A stretch of DNA of 64,000 nucleotides from Dichetophora obliterata (Eukaryota > Arthropoda > Insecta > Diptera > Sciomyzidae): assembly GCA_963920525.1 (NCBI GenBank), contig OY986435.1, forward strand, positions 219,627,899-219,691,898, given 5' to 3'. Both the position numbers and the translations under genes were made by a program. Below the pieces are notes generated by a model. That model ran no database searches, was not told the origin of the DNA, and worked only from the letters and a program-made list of their open reading frames with translations. Shown here in pieces: positions 24,758 through 35,685 of the stretch; position 1 is the first letter of the stretch, and every line of letters starts with the position of its first letter.

Positions 24758-25750
24758 AGGGTGGCTTTGTAGGCGGCGTCTTTCTCTGCAGTGGCGTCGT
24801 GACACTCCTGGTCGTACCACTGGTTTCAGCGATGGTGGTGGTAGCCAATCACCTCTTCAGCAGTTGCACGCATGGAGTTGAAAATGTGTGTCTACTGCGC
24901 GCATATATCATCGATTGGAGGAGTGCTTTGAAGCAGGAGTGAGAGTCGAGTGGCGAAAGCTTTGGCTGTCTGTTTCGAATGCAGCTTGTCGACGTCTAGC
25001 TTTCTCTGTGTAGGGTTGCGTGCACTCTTAGCTGCGCACAGATGTCTAAGGATCTTGACTGCGACAACATAGTGATCCGAATCAATGTTTGCACCACGGA
25101 TCATGCGTACATCCAATACACTGGAAGAGTGCCTTCCATTTTTTTGATCAAGGGACATCCAGGTGGCTTTACGAATATTGAGATGCTTGAATCTAGTGCT
25201 ACTTACGACCATGTTTCGTGCTGCGGCGAAGTCAATCAGCCTCATTTCGTTATCGGAGGTGTAGTCGTGGAGGCTTAACTTTCCGACTGATGGACCAAAT
25301 ATATTTTCCTTGCCCAACTTAGCGTTGAAGTCACCAAGCACGATTTTTACGTCGTGACGGAGGAAAAAATTTCCTTAACCTCATCGTCCTTGCCTTCTGT
25401 TGGAGCGTGCGATTATGACCTTGATGCCGATTATGGCAAGTCGTTCGTTCACAGGTGTGAATCACAGGACGTGGGGCCGTAGTCTCTTGCCAACTACAAA
25501 TCCGCATCCAAACTCGTGTTTCTCCGCATGGCCGCTGTAGTAGATATCACAGGGTGCATGTCGAATGCAACCCTGTCCCTTCCATCGCATTTCTTGGATA
25601 GCAGTGATATCAGCTTTGTATCTTTCCAAGACATCAGTCAGTTGGATAGAGGCACCTTCCCAATTAAGGGTTCGGACATTCCAGGTGCATATCCGTAAAT
25701 CATTATCAGTTTTCGTTTACGGTAGTCGTCATCCTGCCACCCTGCAGTCG

Positions 25751-27345
25751 GTTGTAACGCTCGCTGCTAAGGAGCGATACAAAGAAAAGAGGAGGGAAGA
25801 GAGACATATTTTCAGGCGGAAAAAAGAGAGGCAGAAAAGCGCGAGCAGGAGAAGATTGAGATGTATGGTGACAGGAATGAGGCCCGAAAATTTTTCGAAA
25901 AAATAAGACGCCTTTCCGATGGTTTTAAAACCGGGGCCTCTTCCTGCAAGAATGAAAACGGGAATCTAGTGACAGATGTCCAGAGTACACTGACGTTATA
26001 AAATAACAAAGCCGCGGGAGCTGATGGCTTACCTGCTGAGCTGTTTAAGAACGGAGGCGAAGCTCTACTTAAATGTATTCACGAGCTTCTATGCAGAATA
26101 TGGTCGAAAGAATGCATTCCGAACGATTGGAATCTCAGTATGTTCTCCCAATCCACAAGAAAGGCGATCCCGCCATCTGTGCCAATTACCGTGGGATAAG
26201 CCTTCTTATTATCGCAAATAAGGTCCTATCGAGCGTTTTATGTGAAAGATTGAAGCCCATTGTAAACGAACTGATCGGACCTTATCAGTGTGGCTTTAGA
26301 CCTGGAAAGTCCACCATCGACCAGATTTTCACTCTACGACAAATCTTGCAGAAGACTCAAGAAAAACAAGTCGACACCCACCACCTTTTTGTCGACTACA
26401 AAGCCGCCTTCGACAGCCCAATAAGGAAGCACCTGTACTCCACCATGTCTGAATTTGGTATTCCTGCAAAACTAATACGACTTTGCAGGATGACACTGAG
26501 CAACACCAGCAGCGCAGTTAAAATCGGGAAGGACCTCTCCCCACCATTTATTACCAAACGAGGTTTCAGACAAGGTGATTCCTTATCGTGCGATTTTTTC
26601 ATCCTAATGATGGAAAAGATCATCCGAGCTGCTGATCTGAGACGTAGTGGCACAATATTCTACAAGAGTGTTATGCTGCTTGCGTATGCTGATGACATAG
26701 ATATCATTGGCCATAATACGCGAGAAGTCAGTGCAGCATTTTCCAGATTAGAAAGAGAGTCAAGTCGAATGGGTCTGTCAGTGAATGCAGATAAGACGAA
26801 ATACTTAGTGTCAACAAACAAACAGTCCCAGCGTCTTGGAACCCACGTTACCGTTGGCAATACATCCTTCGAGGTTGTGAAGAACTTCGTTTATCTGGGA
26901 TCCAGCATTAATTCAACCAACGACATCAGCATTGAGATCAAACGAAGAAGTTTAGATGAAAAGACTTTAGGAGCATTCGAGAGAAATTTTCTTCGTAAGA
27001 TCTACGGACCAATCTGCGTCAATGGCGAGTACCGAATACGGTGGAATGATGAACTCTATGAGCTGTACGCTGACATCGACATAGTCAAGCGCATTAAAAT
27101 CGAGCGGCTTCGCTGGCTTGGTCATGTTCAGCGCATGAAAGACGATGCTCCAGTGAAGAAAACATTCGATTCGGTACCCAGCGGCGGTCAACGCAGAAGA
27201 GGACGACCGCATCTTCGTTGGAAAGACCAAGTAGAGGACAACCTGACGAAGCTTGGCATTTCCAACTGGCGCCAGCAAGCGAAAGACAGAGATGGCTGGC
27301 GCAAATTCTTAGATGAGGCCAAGACCGACATACGGTTGTAGCGCC
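25751..27345 (+). pseudogene. RTE-type LINE copy 2, with intact 3' end
   Basis: This copy is oriented opposite to copy 1 and begins within the linker (GCTGCTAAGGAGCGATAC). An internal deletion joins the linker (DVQSTLTL) straight to the RT start (NNKAAGADGLPAELF) at about 25998. A one-base loss near 26145 shifts frame. From there a continuous 26073-27341 frame covers VLPIHKKGDPAICANYRG, FRPGKSTIDQIFTLRQ, FVDYKAAFDS, LLAYADDIDIIGHN and a C-terminal region ending GWRKFLDEAKTDIRL. About 57 residues present in copy 1 between IKRR and DEKTLG are deleted. A stop codon lies at the equivalent place in both copies (QL*NNK in copy 1). Confidence 0.9.
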
Positions 27346-27370
27346 AACTAAGTAAGTAAGTAAGTAAGTC
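27346..27370 (+). repeat. (TAAG)n tail of the RTE LINE
   Basis: Five tandem TAAG units directly follow the stop codon of the RT frame after CGCCAAC. RTE-clade LINEs typically end in short tandem repeats rather than poly(A), so this marks the true 3' end of copy 2. Confidence 0.85.
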
Positions 27371-28077
27371 GTCATCAAATTTGGGGATAATTTTTCTTCT
27401 ATTCTTATTTGCTTTTATTGAAATGGGTTTTTACGGGTGGGCTTCAAACCCAACGCACAACCTGTTTTAAGCAAAGGGAGACCTGCCGCTCAGATTAGCC
27501 GCCAAACTAACGGTTGTCAGTTTTGACGTTGCCCAGGAAACACCACGTGGTCCTTTGAGGCGATTTCACAAGGATTATGCTGGCCTCGCCAGGTTAAGAC
27601 AGTCAGACATGTTACCCTGTAAAAGTTCGTCCCAGGTTTTCTCAATATTTGTCTTTTTAAAATCCAATTAAATAATTTTGATATGAATCAATTTTGACCT
27701 TACAATCAAAACCAAAAACCCCACTAAAATCATCTCAAAATATTTTAAGTAAAGGGTGCTAGAGGATTAAAGTATTTTGTCAGATTTCTTTATCACAATC
27801 CGCCTCTTAAACTAAAGTTAAATCTAACATAACCCAATGATATTTTTTCTTAAAAAAAATAAATGATAATATGACTTAACAAATGTGTGTGTTTATTGGT
27901 TTTATTTTTGCATTATGTGCCAAATTTTATGAAGAACATAAGGGAACTTTAATCAGGAGCGTACACTGCAACAAATTTCGGGGGTTTTTAATTTTTTTTG
28001 TTTTTATTTAGACTTATCCCTATTTTTAATATAAAACTAGCTGGCCACTGTTGTCCACGTTTTCCTTATCGCCTTTA
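27371..28077. other. Non-coding stretch, nothing recognised
   Basis: No conserved frame and no terminal repeats. The segment 27430-27600 is somewhat richer in G and C but shows no motif. Confidence 0.5.
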
Positions 28078-28460
28078 GGCCCCTATAGACGAGCAACTAA
28101 TCGAACAACTGGTTGATCAACTGGTTTGTGTTTTTTCATACAGACACAACTTTTAATTGATGGCAGATGCTAAAATTCAGTTCAAAACATGTTATTTATA
28201 AAATGCCCATAGCAAAACTTCAAATAAACCCGAAGAAAAAAATTCAGTTTTCGAAGAAAAAATTCATACACGACAACTAGTTGATCAACTCGATGAGCTT
28301 CAGACGAAAAAATCAAAACTTTTTGATTTTCAGCAACTGTTGGAAAACTTGTTGAAAAACTGAAAAAAAACCAAAAACCCACCTACACACTGCTTATTTT
28401 CATCAACTAGCAACCATTTTATCAACCAGTTGTGCGATTAGTTGCAAGCGAAGCGGACAA
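28078..28460. mobile_element. MITE with CAACTAATCG..ACAACTGGTTGAT arms
   Basis: GCAACTAATCGAACAACTGG near 28091 is mirrored by CCAGTTGTGCGATTAGTTGC near 28419-28445. The interior is rich in self-complementary TTGATCAACT words, so the whole unit can fold. There is no ORF with motifs. The target duplication was not resolved. Confidence 0.72.
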
Positions 28461-28550
28461 TTTTTTCACACATGTGCTAATTTTTATTTTGACTAATTTT
28501 TATGTGATACGGTTAGTTTTGTGACATCCGATTTAGTGATGCGATAGGCA

Positions 28551-29186
28551 CAGGGACCGAAAATAACTGTTATTTTACAATTTTCAGATGAAAAAGGCAT
28601 AAGGAAAAAGTGGCCGGAGAACTTTTTTAAATATACCATTATTATCGTAATGGCAGCAGCTTCGCGAATATTAAATGCCTTTTAAATTTTTGGCTGTTAC
28701 TATAAAATTTAAAATTAACTGTTATTTTTTGCCTTTTATTTTTTCGGGCAAAAATAACTGTTACTTTTGACTTTTATTTTTTAGGTCAAAAATAACAGTT
28801 ATTTTGTGCCTTTTATTTTTTCGGTCAAAAATATCAGGCAATTTGTATTTTTTCAAAGGCCAAATAAATACTTAAAAACTAAAAAGTTTCATAGCTCATA
28901 ATGTGCGCGCTGATGAGACGATAAAAATTGCATAAAACTTTTTTTTGCCTTTCAAGTGGCCTTTAAAGAAATTCAAATTGCCTGATATTTTTGACCGAAA
29001 AAATAAAAGGCACAAAATAACTGTTATTTTTGACCAAAAAAATAAAAGTCAAAAGTAACAGTTATTTTTGCCCGAAAAAATAGAAGGCATTAAATAACTA
29101 GTACTTTTGTCGGAAAAAATAAAAGTTAAATGATAACTGTTAATATCTGACTTTTTTGATAAAAACCATAACCGGTACGGTCCCTG
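28551..29186. mobile_element. Palindromic hAT MITE, perfect 8-bp target duplication
   Basis: The ends are CAGGGACCG and CGGTCCCTG. GATAGGCA directly flanks both (28543-28550 and 29187-29194). The interior consists of facing arrays of AATAACTGTTATTTTTG-type repeats alternating with CCTTTTATTTTTTCGG. The left array spans about 28700-28860 and the right about 28970-29130, so most of the 636 bp folds into a long hairpin. Confidence 0.95.
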
Positions 29187-29314
29187 GATAGGCATCATCG
29201 TCCATATTGGGTTAGACAATACATATCACAGAAATAAAAAGTTGTCTTTTTCTCTTTTATTTTAGAGCGCCGCTCTGCACTTAAATGTATCTCACTTTTC
29301 GCCTTGCTCGAGGC

Positions 29315-30337
29315 CAGCGTTGCCAAATTTTTTTAAAAAAACTGTAAATTCCCAAAAAAACTGTATTTTCAACAAAAAAACTGTAACACTAAAAAAGCAA
29401 GTTAAATTTTATTGGTATTTATTATGATATACAAATAACATAACCGGTTAAAAAAAACTTTAAATAGCATTTATACTTTTCAAGTTCTCAATCCATGACA
29501 TTTTTCAGTATTTTTCTGTATCATGCTGCCTTATTTTTGACAATTGAAAGGGTTTCATATAAAATATTTCAAATGAAAAGCCAAAATAAGGCAGCCTATT
29601 TTTTCCGATATTACGAATGAGAATACCTTAGAATTGGTCTGCTTTTGAATATATCACATTTGGTTCTTTGTTTTTGAAATTTTTTTCAATAATTTTCGTA
29701 AATTGACTTGTCAATTTTTTTGTACAATTGGTTTGCTTATCAAATTGAATTTAATTTTATGCATTTTTTTAAGAGATCTTTTGTTCTTAGAATACCACAA
29801 AGTACGGGAATGTCTGACTTATTTCTACGTTTTGGTTTAATAATATTTATTATGGAAAATATTATTTCTACATTTGCAGTGGCTATTGGAATGCATAGAG
29901 CAGCAGAAACTATTTTTCTCAAAAGAGGAAATGCTTCACTGCAAGATTTCCAAAAAACTTCAATACTACTGTCAGGATTTAAGTTTAAATCGCTTAAATC
30001 ATTTGACTTAATTCTCGCCATTCATAAGAAGTTTCTTGCTATTCAAAAATGCTAACAACATTTGTCAATTGTCGACTCAATTGTGATGTAGATGGTTGAT
30101 AAGTATATAAAACTTAAGTTGGAGGCAAAAGTTCCACATCTTTTAAAAATGCTTTTTCCCATTCAAATTTAATTAACTGCTTATTACGTCGATCATAAAA
30201 TCTTATGCAATGTTCTCTGAAGTAAATTTTCTCCGATTGTGTTAATTTGTGAGATCATTATTTTAATTTTTTTATATTCCATTCTAAAATTATAAAAAAC
30301 TGTAATTTGCACTACGACTGTGAATATGGCAACGCTG
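29315..30337. mobile_element. hAT element carrying a transposase remnant
   Basis: The left end CAGCGTTGCCAAAT and the right end, in reverse complement CAGCGTTGCCATAT, form hAT-type terminal repeats of 11 bp or more. The flanking octamers CTCGAGGC and CAAGAGGG agree at 5 of 8 bases, a decayed target duplication. AAAAAACTGTAA-type words recur inside both ends. At 1,023 bp it is far shorter than an autonomous hAT element (usually 2.5-5 kb). Confidence 0.82.
29740..30021 (-). pseudogene. hAT transposase C-terminal dimerisation domain remnant
   Basis: The minus-strand frame of 93 codons reads SSIEVFWKSCSEAFPLLRKI and then AALCIPIATANVEIIFSIIN and IKPKRRNKSDIPVLCGILRT. This matches the order of the hAT C-terminal domain: a W near the start, FPxL, the 'PxSxxxVExxFS' segment, then KxRN..L. 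The conserved Ser and Glu positions are partly changed. The DDE core and zinc finger are absent. It lies inside the short hAT element 29315-30337, probably a deletion derivative. Confidence 0.85.
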
Positions 30338-30552
30338 CAAGAGGGTCATCAGTTTTTTGTTTGTTGCACTGTGCTAGCTGAGCACGAAGAGAAACAGAAA
30401 AATAAAGAGCAACATGTAGTTTATTGAAACTCTCGCGACACAAACGCGTCAAAAAACAACGGATAAGCAATCCGTGGCAGCTGAGATAATTTATTTATTA
30501 AAAAACTTAGTACCTTAATTAAATATACTTATATATATATACTTATATATAC

Positions 30553-31145
30553 ATATGAATATCCGAATTGAATGATATAATGGTTATTAAAAACTTATTT
30601 AAGTTAAAAACAAGGAAAATGTTTGCGGGGGTCATGTACCCTTTTTTCTCCTGGATGCGCGACTGCTTGCAGCTTATGCCTTAGCACAGGCAACAACAAA
30701 ATACATTGCATACCAACGAGCACATGCAAGTGTTGTTGTTTGTGGCACAGCCAACAACGGAATCTATTTTTAAGCAAGAACTTGGGAAGGGGGCTTATTT
30801 AAATAAAAAAATATTTGTTTCATTGTGTTATATTTCAGATAACAATAATTCATTTGGTCTGCTGAAAATTTCTACCAAAAATCGTCCATTCTTTGAATTT
30901 TATTTACGGCTGACAACGCATAAGCACAGTTAAAATGATCAGTGCTCATAGCATCTGTAAAAGTCCGAATTGAATAATAGAATTGTTATTATTAATGAAT
31001 TTAAGTTAAAAACAAGCAAAATCTCTCATGGGGGTCATGTGCCTCTACCCCTGGATGCGCGACTGTGTTTCAATTTATGCGTTGGTACCGCCAACAACTA
31101 AATACATTGTATACCGATGAGCAAGGGAAAGTGTTGTTTTTTGCT
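30553..31145. repeat. Diverged direct repeat, two copies about 400 bp apart
   Basis: The first copy, from about 30553, runs TCCGAATTGAATGATATAAT, then GGGGGTCATGTACCC, CTGGATGCGCGACTG and CAACAACAAAATACATTGCA. The same order returns from about 30965 with substitutions. The sequence before the first copy (30345-30530; CTAGCTGAGCACGAAGAG) resembles 49015-49170. This is therefore part of a dispersed repeat of unknown type. Confidence 0.75.
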
Positions 31146-31554
31146 CATCGAATGCCTAAGAGCATTTACAAAAACAAAAGAGTAGCTGAGTATAGGGTGT
31201 GGGCATACATGTTTTAGGCAAACAATTTTTAAAAAAAAAATTTTTTTCAATTGATTACACTGTGTGACAAAATTGACCAATAGAAAAAGCACAACCAAAC
31301 TTTATAGAAATTCTTAAAGAGGGGCATGTTGGAAGTCCATTGCACCTGGTTTGGCCTTTCAATGTCGTCACATTTTTTTTTATTTATGTTTAAAGTTGAA
31401 GTCTTCCAATTTTGTTGTGTTGACATTTTTGTAATTTTTACAGCCTTGTTGGAAATGAAAAACAAAATACAAGGTGAGGTAAGGTTTCTAAAGCTGAAGT
31501 CGGTGTTGTTCTCAGAGCATCGCTGATGCAAATAGATGCCATTCATTGGTCTTT

Positions 31555-32952
31555 TTGAAGCTGGTTTAAATACGTGACCTTGTCAACATACGAAAGCTGG
31601 CCACCATATCGTTGCTCCGTATAAAAGTATAGGTCTGTATAGGTATAGAAGTATAGGTCTGATGACCCTTGTATACAGCCATTGAACGATATTGGGGGAA
31701 AAACCCCATCTTGTTCCTTTTTTTGCAAGTGTACAGCGCAACTGTCGATTTCTTCGTCTCCTAGATATTTTGCATTTTTCGATAAGGACAATGCAGACCC
31801 ATTTAGCATAATTGGTGTGAGAGTCGGAATTCTATGTTTCCTTGTAAAAAGGACCAGTTCTGTTTTGGCCGGATTTACTCCAAGACCACAGGGTTTGGCC
31901 CATCGCTCGACTTTGCAAAGAGCTGTTTGCACAACGTCGCCTAGGGTAGTGGAAAATTTGCCTCTGACTGCGATTGCTAGGACATCGGCGTATGCTGCCA
32001 CAACTCAGCCCTCCCTCTCTAGAGACAGCAGTACGTTGTTCACTACCAGGTTCCAGAGGAGTGGAGATAGCACACCACCTTGTGGTGGAGTGTAAAGCCG
32101 TTTCCACGGACCTTTCCTTACTGTATGCATGCTGTGATGCCGATAAGAGAGCAGAGTCGATACTGCTGCGTAGATACAGATCTAGTAGCAGTTCTAACGT
32201 CTTCAAGAGGAATGAAGTTAGACTTATAGGCCTGAAATCTTTGGGAGTGGTATGTGATTTCTTCCCTGCTTTGGGTATGAAGACCACTCTGACCTTGTTC
32301 CAAGCGTTGGGAATATATGTATGCCAAGCCTATGCAGCCATCGAAAAAATAATGTGAAAACATGGCTAAATATGTATCGCAGCTTCTTGTATTTCTACCA
32401 GGTAAACACCATCTTGTATTTCTACAAGGTAAACTTGTGAATTATAGGGCTTGAAGCTGTATATCGCACACTTTAGTTTCCGATCGGATACCATGCCTTC
32501 GGTGTCCTGCACAGAACAGCTAGGAATAGGCAGTTGTGCACCAGTAGGCGCGCTACAGGCTAGTACGGAGGACCAGTACGGAGGACCAACACTTTGGTTT
32601 TAGCTTCCCCTTTGTTGTCCTTCTAGGATATGAGGAAGCAAGAGAGCAATTCATTGCTTTTGCTAATATAGTAGCTAGATCAGCAGCCGATTTATGTTTG
32701 TCAATGGCAAATTTTTTGCTAAAGCCCTTTTGTATATTCCCCAATTCGTCTGGTGAATGTTAGCCGGGAGTATTATTTTTGAGGACGTATCGTGTAAATT
32801 ATACTCAATGTATTGGTGGTCAGAGTAGGAGTGCTCCATTGAAACCCCTTCAGCCACCAATATTGTCGAAGATGGAGTCTGAGACTAATGTTATGTCCAG
32901 AACTTCACTTCTGTTTTTTTATAATAAAGGTGGATTCTTCAAAGCTATTACA
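31555..32952 (-). pseudogene. R1/LOA/I-like LINE, part 1: RT and end of endonuclease
   Basis: Minus strand. From 32952 the last part of the endonuclease reads KNRSEVLDITLVSDSIFDNI, then SYSDHQYIEY (the SDH catalytic box), then NWGIYKRALAK. The reverse transcriptase includes MVFIPKAGKKSHTTPKDFRP, SASQHAYSKERSVETAL, AYADVLAIAVRGKF (second Asp of the YADD box changed to Val) and CGLGVNPAKTELVLFTRKHR. The thumb segment has WLYTRVIRPILLY-type sequence near 31680-31600. Stops and shifts are numerous. The sequence resumes on the other side of a Tc1 element at 34337. Confidence 0.88.
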
Positions 32953-32954
32953 TA

Positions 32955-34336
32955 TGCAGTCCGCGACAAAAAGTTAGCACTTGAACATTTCCCCAACTAT
33001 ATCATTTACTTTGAACGTTTAAGCAATTTATATATATGTAATAAGTCATGTGGTTGTGCTCTTTAGGTATTTTAAGTACACAACGATTAAACATTCTAAG
33101 ATAAATACCGTTAGTTTACAAAATATGAAAAATTGCTGCGACAAAATGATAGCACATTATAATGGATTGAGTTCAGTAAGTGTAAATAATCCGATAAAAA
33201 ACAAGTTTAGTTTTTAAAGTAAAGTTGACACGTCAAATAAGTAAAAGTACTAAAAATGGGACGTGAAAAATGGTTTAACAGTGCGGAAGTGCAAGTTGCT
33301 TTAAATTTTCATTTAAAAACTTGAAAATCAGTGAAATCGTAAAAAATTACACAAAAGTCGTAAAGTGATTACATATTTATTAAAAAACCCACAAAATTAT
33401 GGTAGAACCTTTAGCAGTGGATGTCCAAGAGTGTTTACACGCCGAGATGAGTGCGTCATTTTGCGGGTAGCTTCAAATTCTAACCTCACTGCCAGAAAAA
33501 TTTCTGAAACAGCTGGAGTGCAAGCACATGTCCGCAAAGTGCAAAGGATTTTAAAAAAAATACACTACAATTAAACTCCAAAAAATTACAAAGGAAATCG
33601 AAACTTATAGCGAAACATCGAGCAGCAAAATTGAAGTACACTGAAGATCAATTTAAGTGGAGTAAATGATTAAGCTGCGCATTAATCACTGACGAAAAAA
33701 AATTTAATCTGGATGGTCAGGATGGAATGTCTTTTTATTACCACGATTTGAGGAAGAAATAGCGTATCCTAAGTCGTAGACAACACAAGGGTAGATGAGT
33801 AATGTATGGGCTGGAATTGGCCATTGTGAAGGGACTGAAATTAAGTTTGTTCTTACTAGAATGAATCGCCAAGATTATCTTAAATTAATTGATAATGAAA
33901 TGGTTTATCGTGGGTCACAATGAACTAAAACTTAATTAATATTTCAACAAAAAAAAATACTGCTGTGCCTACAGCAAGAATAGTAAAAACGAGGAAAGGA
34001 TATTGAAATGTTGGAGTGGCTCGCACGATCACCTGACCAGAATAGTATCGAAAACTGTATATATTAACTTTCCAAGGAAGTTTATGCCGATAATAGGCAA
34101 TATAAAACCATTCAGTAGCATAATTTCGAATTGGGAAGAGATACCGAGAAAGTACACCAAAAAACGTATTTGTTTTTTTTCTGAACAACACGCTCGATTT
34201 TCAAATGAAATTTCTATATATTTCCTTTTTATTTTGAAATCTAATTACTTTATGGTAAATACAAATTTTTAGTTTTAATCTCTTTCAATAAAATTAAGAA
34301 AAATTTCAATGTGCTAACTTTTTGTCGCGGAGTGTA
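32955..34336 (+). mobile_element. Tc1-type transposon inserted in the LINE
   Basis: The terminal repeats share CCGCGACAAAAAGTTAGCAC: left at 32961-32980, right as the complement GTGCTAACTTTTTGTCGCGG at 34311-34330. TA lies just outside both ends. The flanking LINE frame continues across. The element is about 1.38 kb, a usual Tc1 length. The two outermost left bases differ from the right end, so the left tip is slightly altered. Confidence 0.92.
33256..34200 (+). pseudogene. Tc1 transposase pseudogene
   Basis: Frameshifted pieces follow the Tc1 transposase order. MGREKWFNSAEVQVALNFHL at 33256 is the start. A second helix-turn-helix block follows, GRTFSSGCPRVFTRRDECVI and LTARKISETAGVQAHVRKVQ (33365-33571, GRP linker changed to GCP). 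Then come ALITDEKKFNLDGQDG (first catalytic Asp, 33685) and VMYGLELAIVKG (33800, VWAGI-like). ARSPDQNSIEN (34020-34060) corresponds to the catalytic W/ARSPDLNPIE box of DD34E/D enzymes. Numerous stops make it inactive. Confidence 0.88.
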
Positions 34337-34955
34337 CACAGGTTGGTACTTAATAAATAATCAAAAAGTAACTCATCCCTTTCGTTGGCATCCGTGCTTC
34401 TCCACACGGTGCTGTGTGCGTTTGCGTCGGCCGATGTAATGACCCCTCGACGCATGTCGCGTGCATCATCCACCAGTTTTCTAATATTTTCCGGAGGCGG
34501 GATTTCATAATGTCAGAAGTAAGCTGCAACCAACTTATGGCTGGCTGCAACCACGTCTCTATCGCAGTATCTGTGAAACAAGAAAAGACTAATGTTATTT
34601 TTAGCTACAACGCACGTTCTAGGCACACCTACATTATTAGCTATTAGCGTCTTATAACCGTCCGTCCGCAACCCATAAGCCCTGCCACCACATACCCAGG
34701 GTTCCTAAATGAGGGCTACATCGAATCCACTGCTTTTAAGGTGGACTAGGAGATTCTCCGAGGCGAGCTTAGAAAGATGAAGGTTAATCTGGAGCACCTT
34801 TATCCACTCCAGATTTGTGGCTGGCCATCATCGTTACGTCAGGCCCCTCCTCTTCGGACGTCTCTTCAGCTAAGAGATCATCCTCGCAATAGAGGCCTGT
34901 CACACTGGTGAGGCCAACCAAGCCCTCGTCTAGGTCTGAGTACCCTTATTCATAT
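34337..34955 (-). pseudogene. R1/LOA/I-like LINE, part 2: endonuclease start
   Basis: On the minus strand the pieces, in shifting frames, read LQINLHLSKLASENLLVHLK and GFDVALIQEPWVCGG (first catalytic Glu region, about 34810-34690). Then follow PPPENIRKLVDDARDM (34500) and SADANAHSTVWRSTDANERD with LLFDYLLSTNLC (34430-34340). This is the N-terminal two thirds of the apurinic-type endonuclease. The reading goes straight on from STNLC into the segment at 32952 once the Tc1 element is set aside. An acidic stretch (DEGLVGLTSV..EETSEEEGPD, 34945-34830) may be the end of an ORF1-linker. Confidence 0.85.
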
Positions 34956-35685
34956 GTACTTTAATTTTTTTGTTTTCAATAAATTGGGACCAAAATATCT
35001 TTACACTGGCTGAAAAGGACTACTTTTTCACATGCTGCCTTAACTTTTTGCCACCAAATTTGTTTTAAAATATTGTTTTTTATATTAGTACGTCAAAAGA
35101 TTTTAAGTCTCTATGTATTATAGTCTTTTCACAATAAATCTTTCAAATTGAGTCTTTTTATTTTTATCCAATGTGCAATGATCTTCTCTGATCATCTAAT
35201 GATCTATGTCCTGACCATAAACACACAACGGCTGCCATGTTGTGCTGTGGGTTGCTCTAGGTACTCGTTAAAGTTCGTTCATTTCAGGGAGGTTTTGAGA
35301 TTAACTACTGCTTACGCGCATGGTTCAAGGAATTTTCTACCAAAAACAGACTTTCATGAAAATGAAATTCGCAACCTACTTGCTTTGATGCGATATTTTC
35401 ATAGTGTAACAAAAAACGTGCTTAAAATAAAATTGAACTTTATTAATTCTATAAACGTCTATTGTAATGATTTCTTATTTGTATGCAAGACGTAACCCTT
35501 GAGCTTGTAATTTTTTTTATTTTTCTTTCTTAGGTATTAAGCAAGCGGTTCTACTTTTGGAGTGTTAGAAGCTTGTTTATGCAATTCCAGCACTAATTTA
35601 ATTCAAAACAACAATTTCGTTCGAAAACGGAAATGCGAAATATCTTTGTTCATACACACGCACATACACATATATTTATGTATAA

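Larger units (their letters stand above)
22832..25745 (-). pseudogene. RTE-type LINE copy 1, decayed and rearranged
   Basis: Read on the minus strand from 25745, an apurinic-type endonuclease comes first: EMRWKGQG-type remnants at about 25600, then VLGDFNAKLGKENIFGPSVG and SDHYVVAVKI at 25341-25000. A charged linker follows (24720-24400, LTLWREHFSKLLNGDANNN). The reverse transcriptase covers 24026-22832, with NNKAAGADLLPAELFKNGG, FRPRKSTID, LLAYADDIDIIGHN and KILRKIYGPVCGNGEYRIRW. Stops and frameshifts are frequent. The copy ends at RIRW, where copy 2 continues for about another 100 residues, so the 3' part is missing. A 347-bp inverted duplicate of the RT start separates linker and RT. The order endonuclease-linker-RT without RNase H fits the RTE clade. 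Confidence 0.88.

Noticed and set aside
25751..27341. Copy 2 RTE frame of 422 codons as a functional gene
   Set aside because: Truncated 5' part, a deletion of about 57 residues and a frameshift relative to copy 1; the ATG at the frame start is in the wrong frame of the family.
29708..30055. 115-residue plus-strand frame
   Set aside because: Shadow of the hAT transposase remnant on the minus strand.
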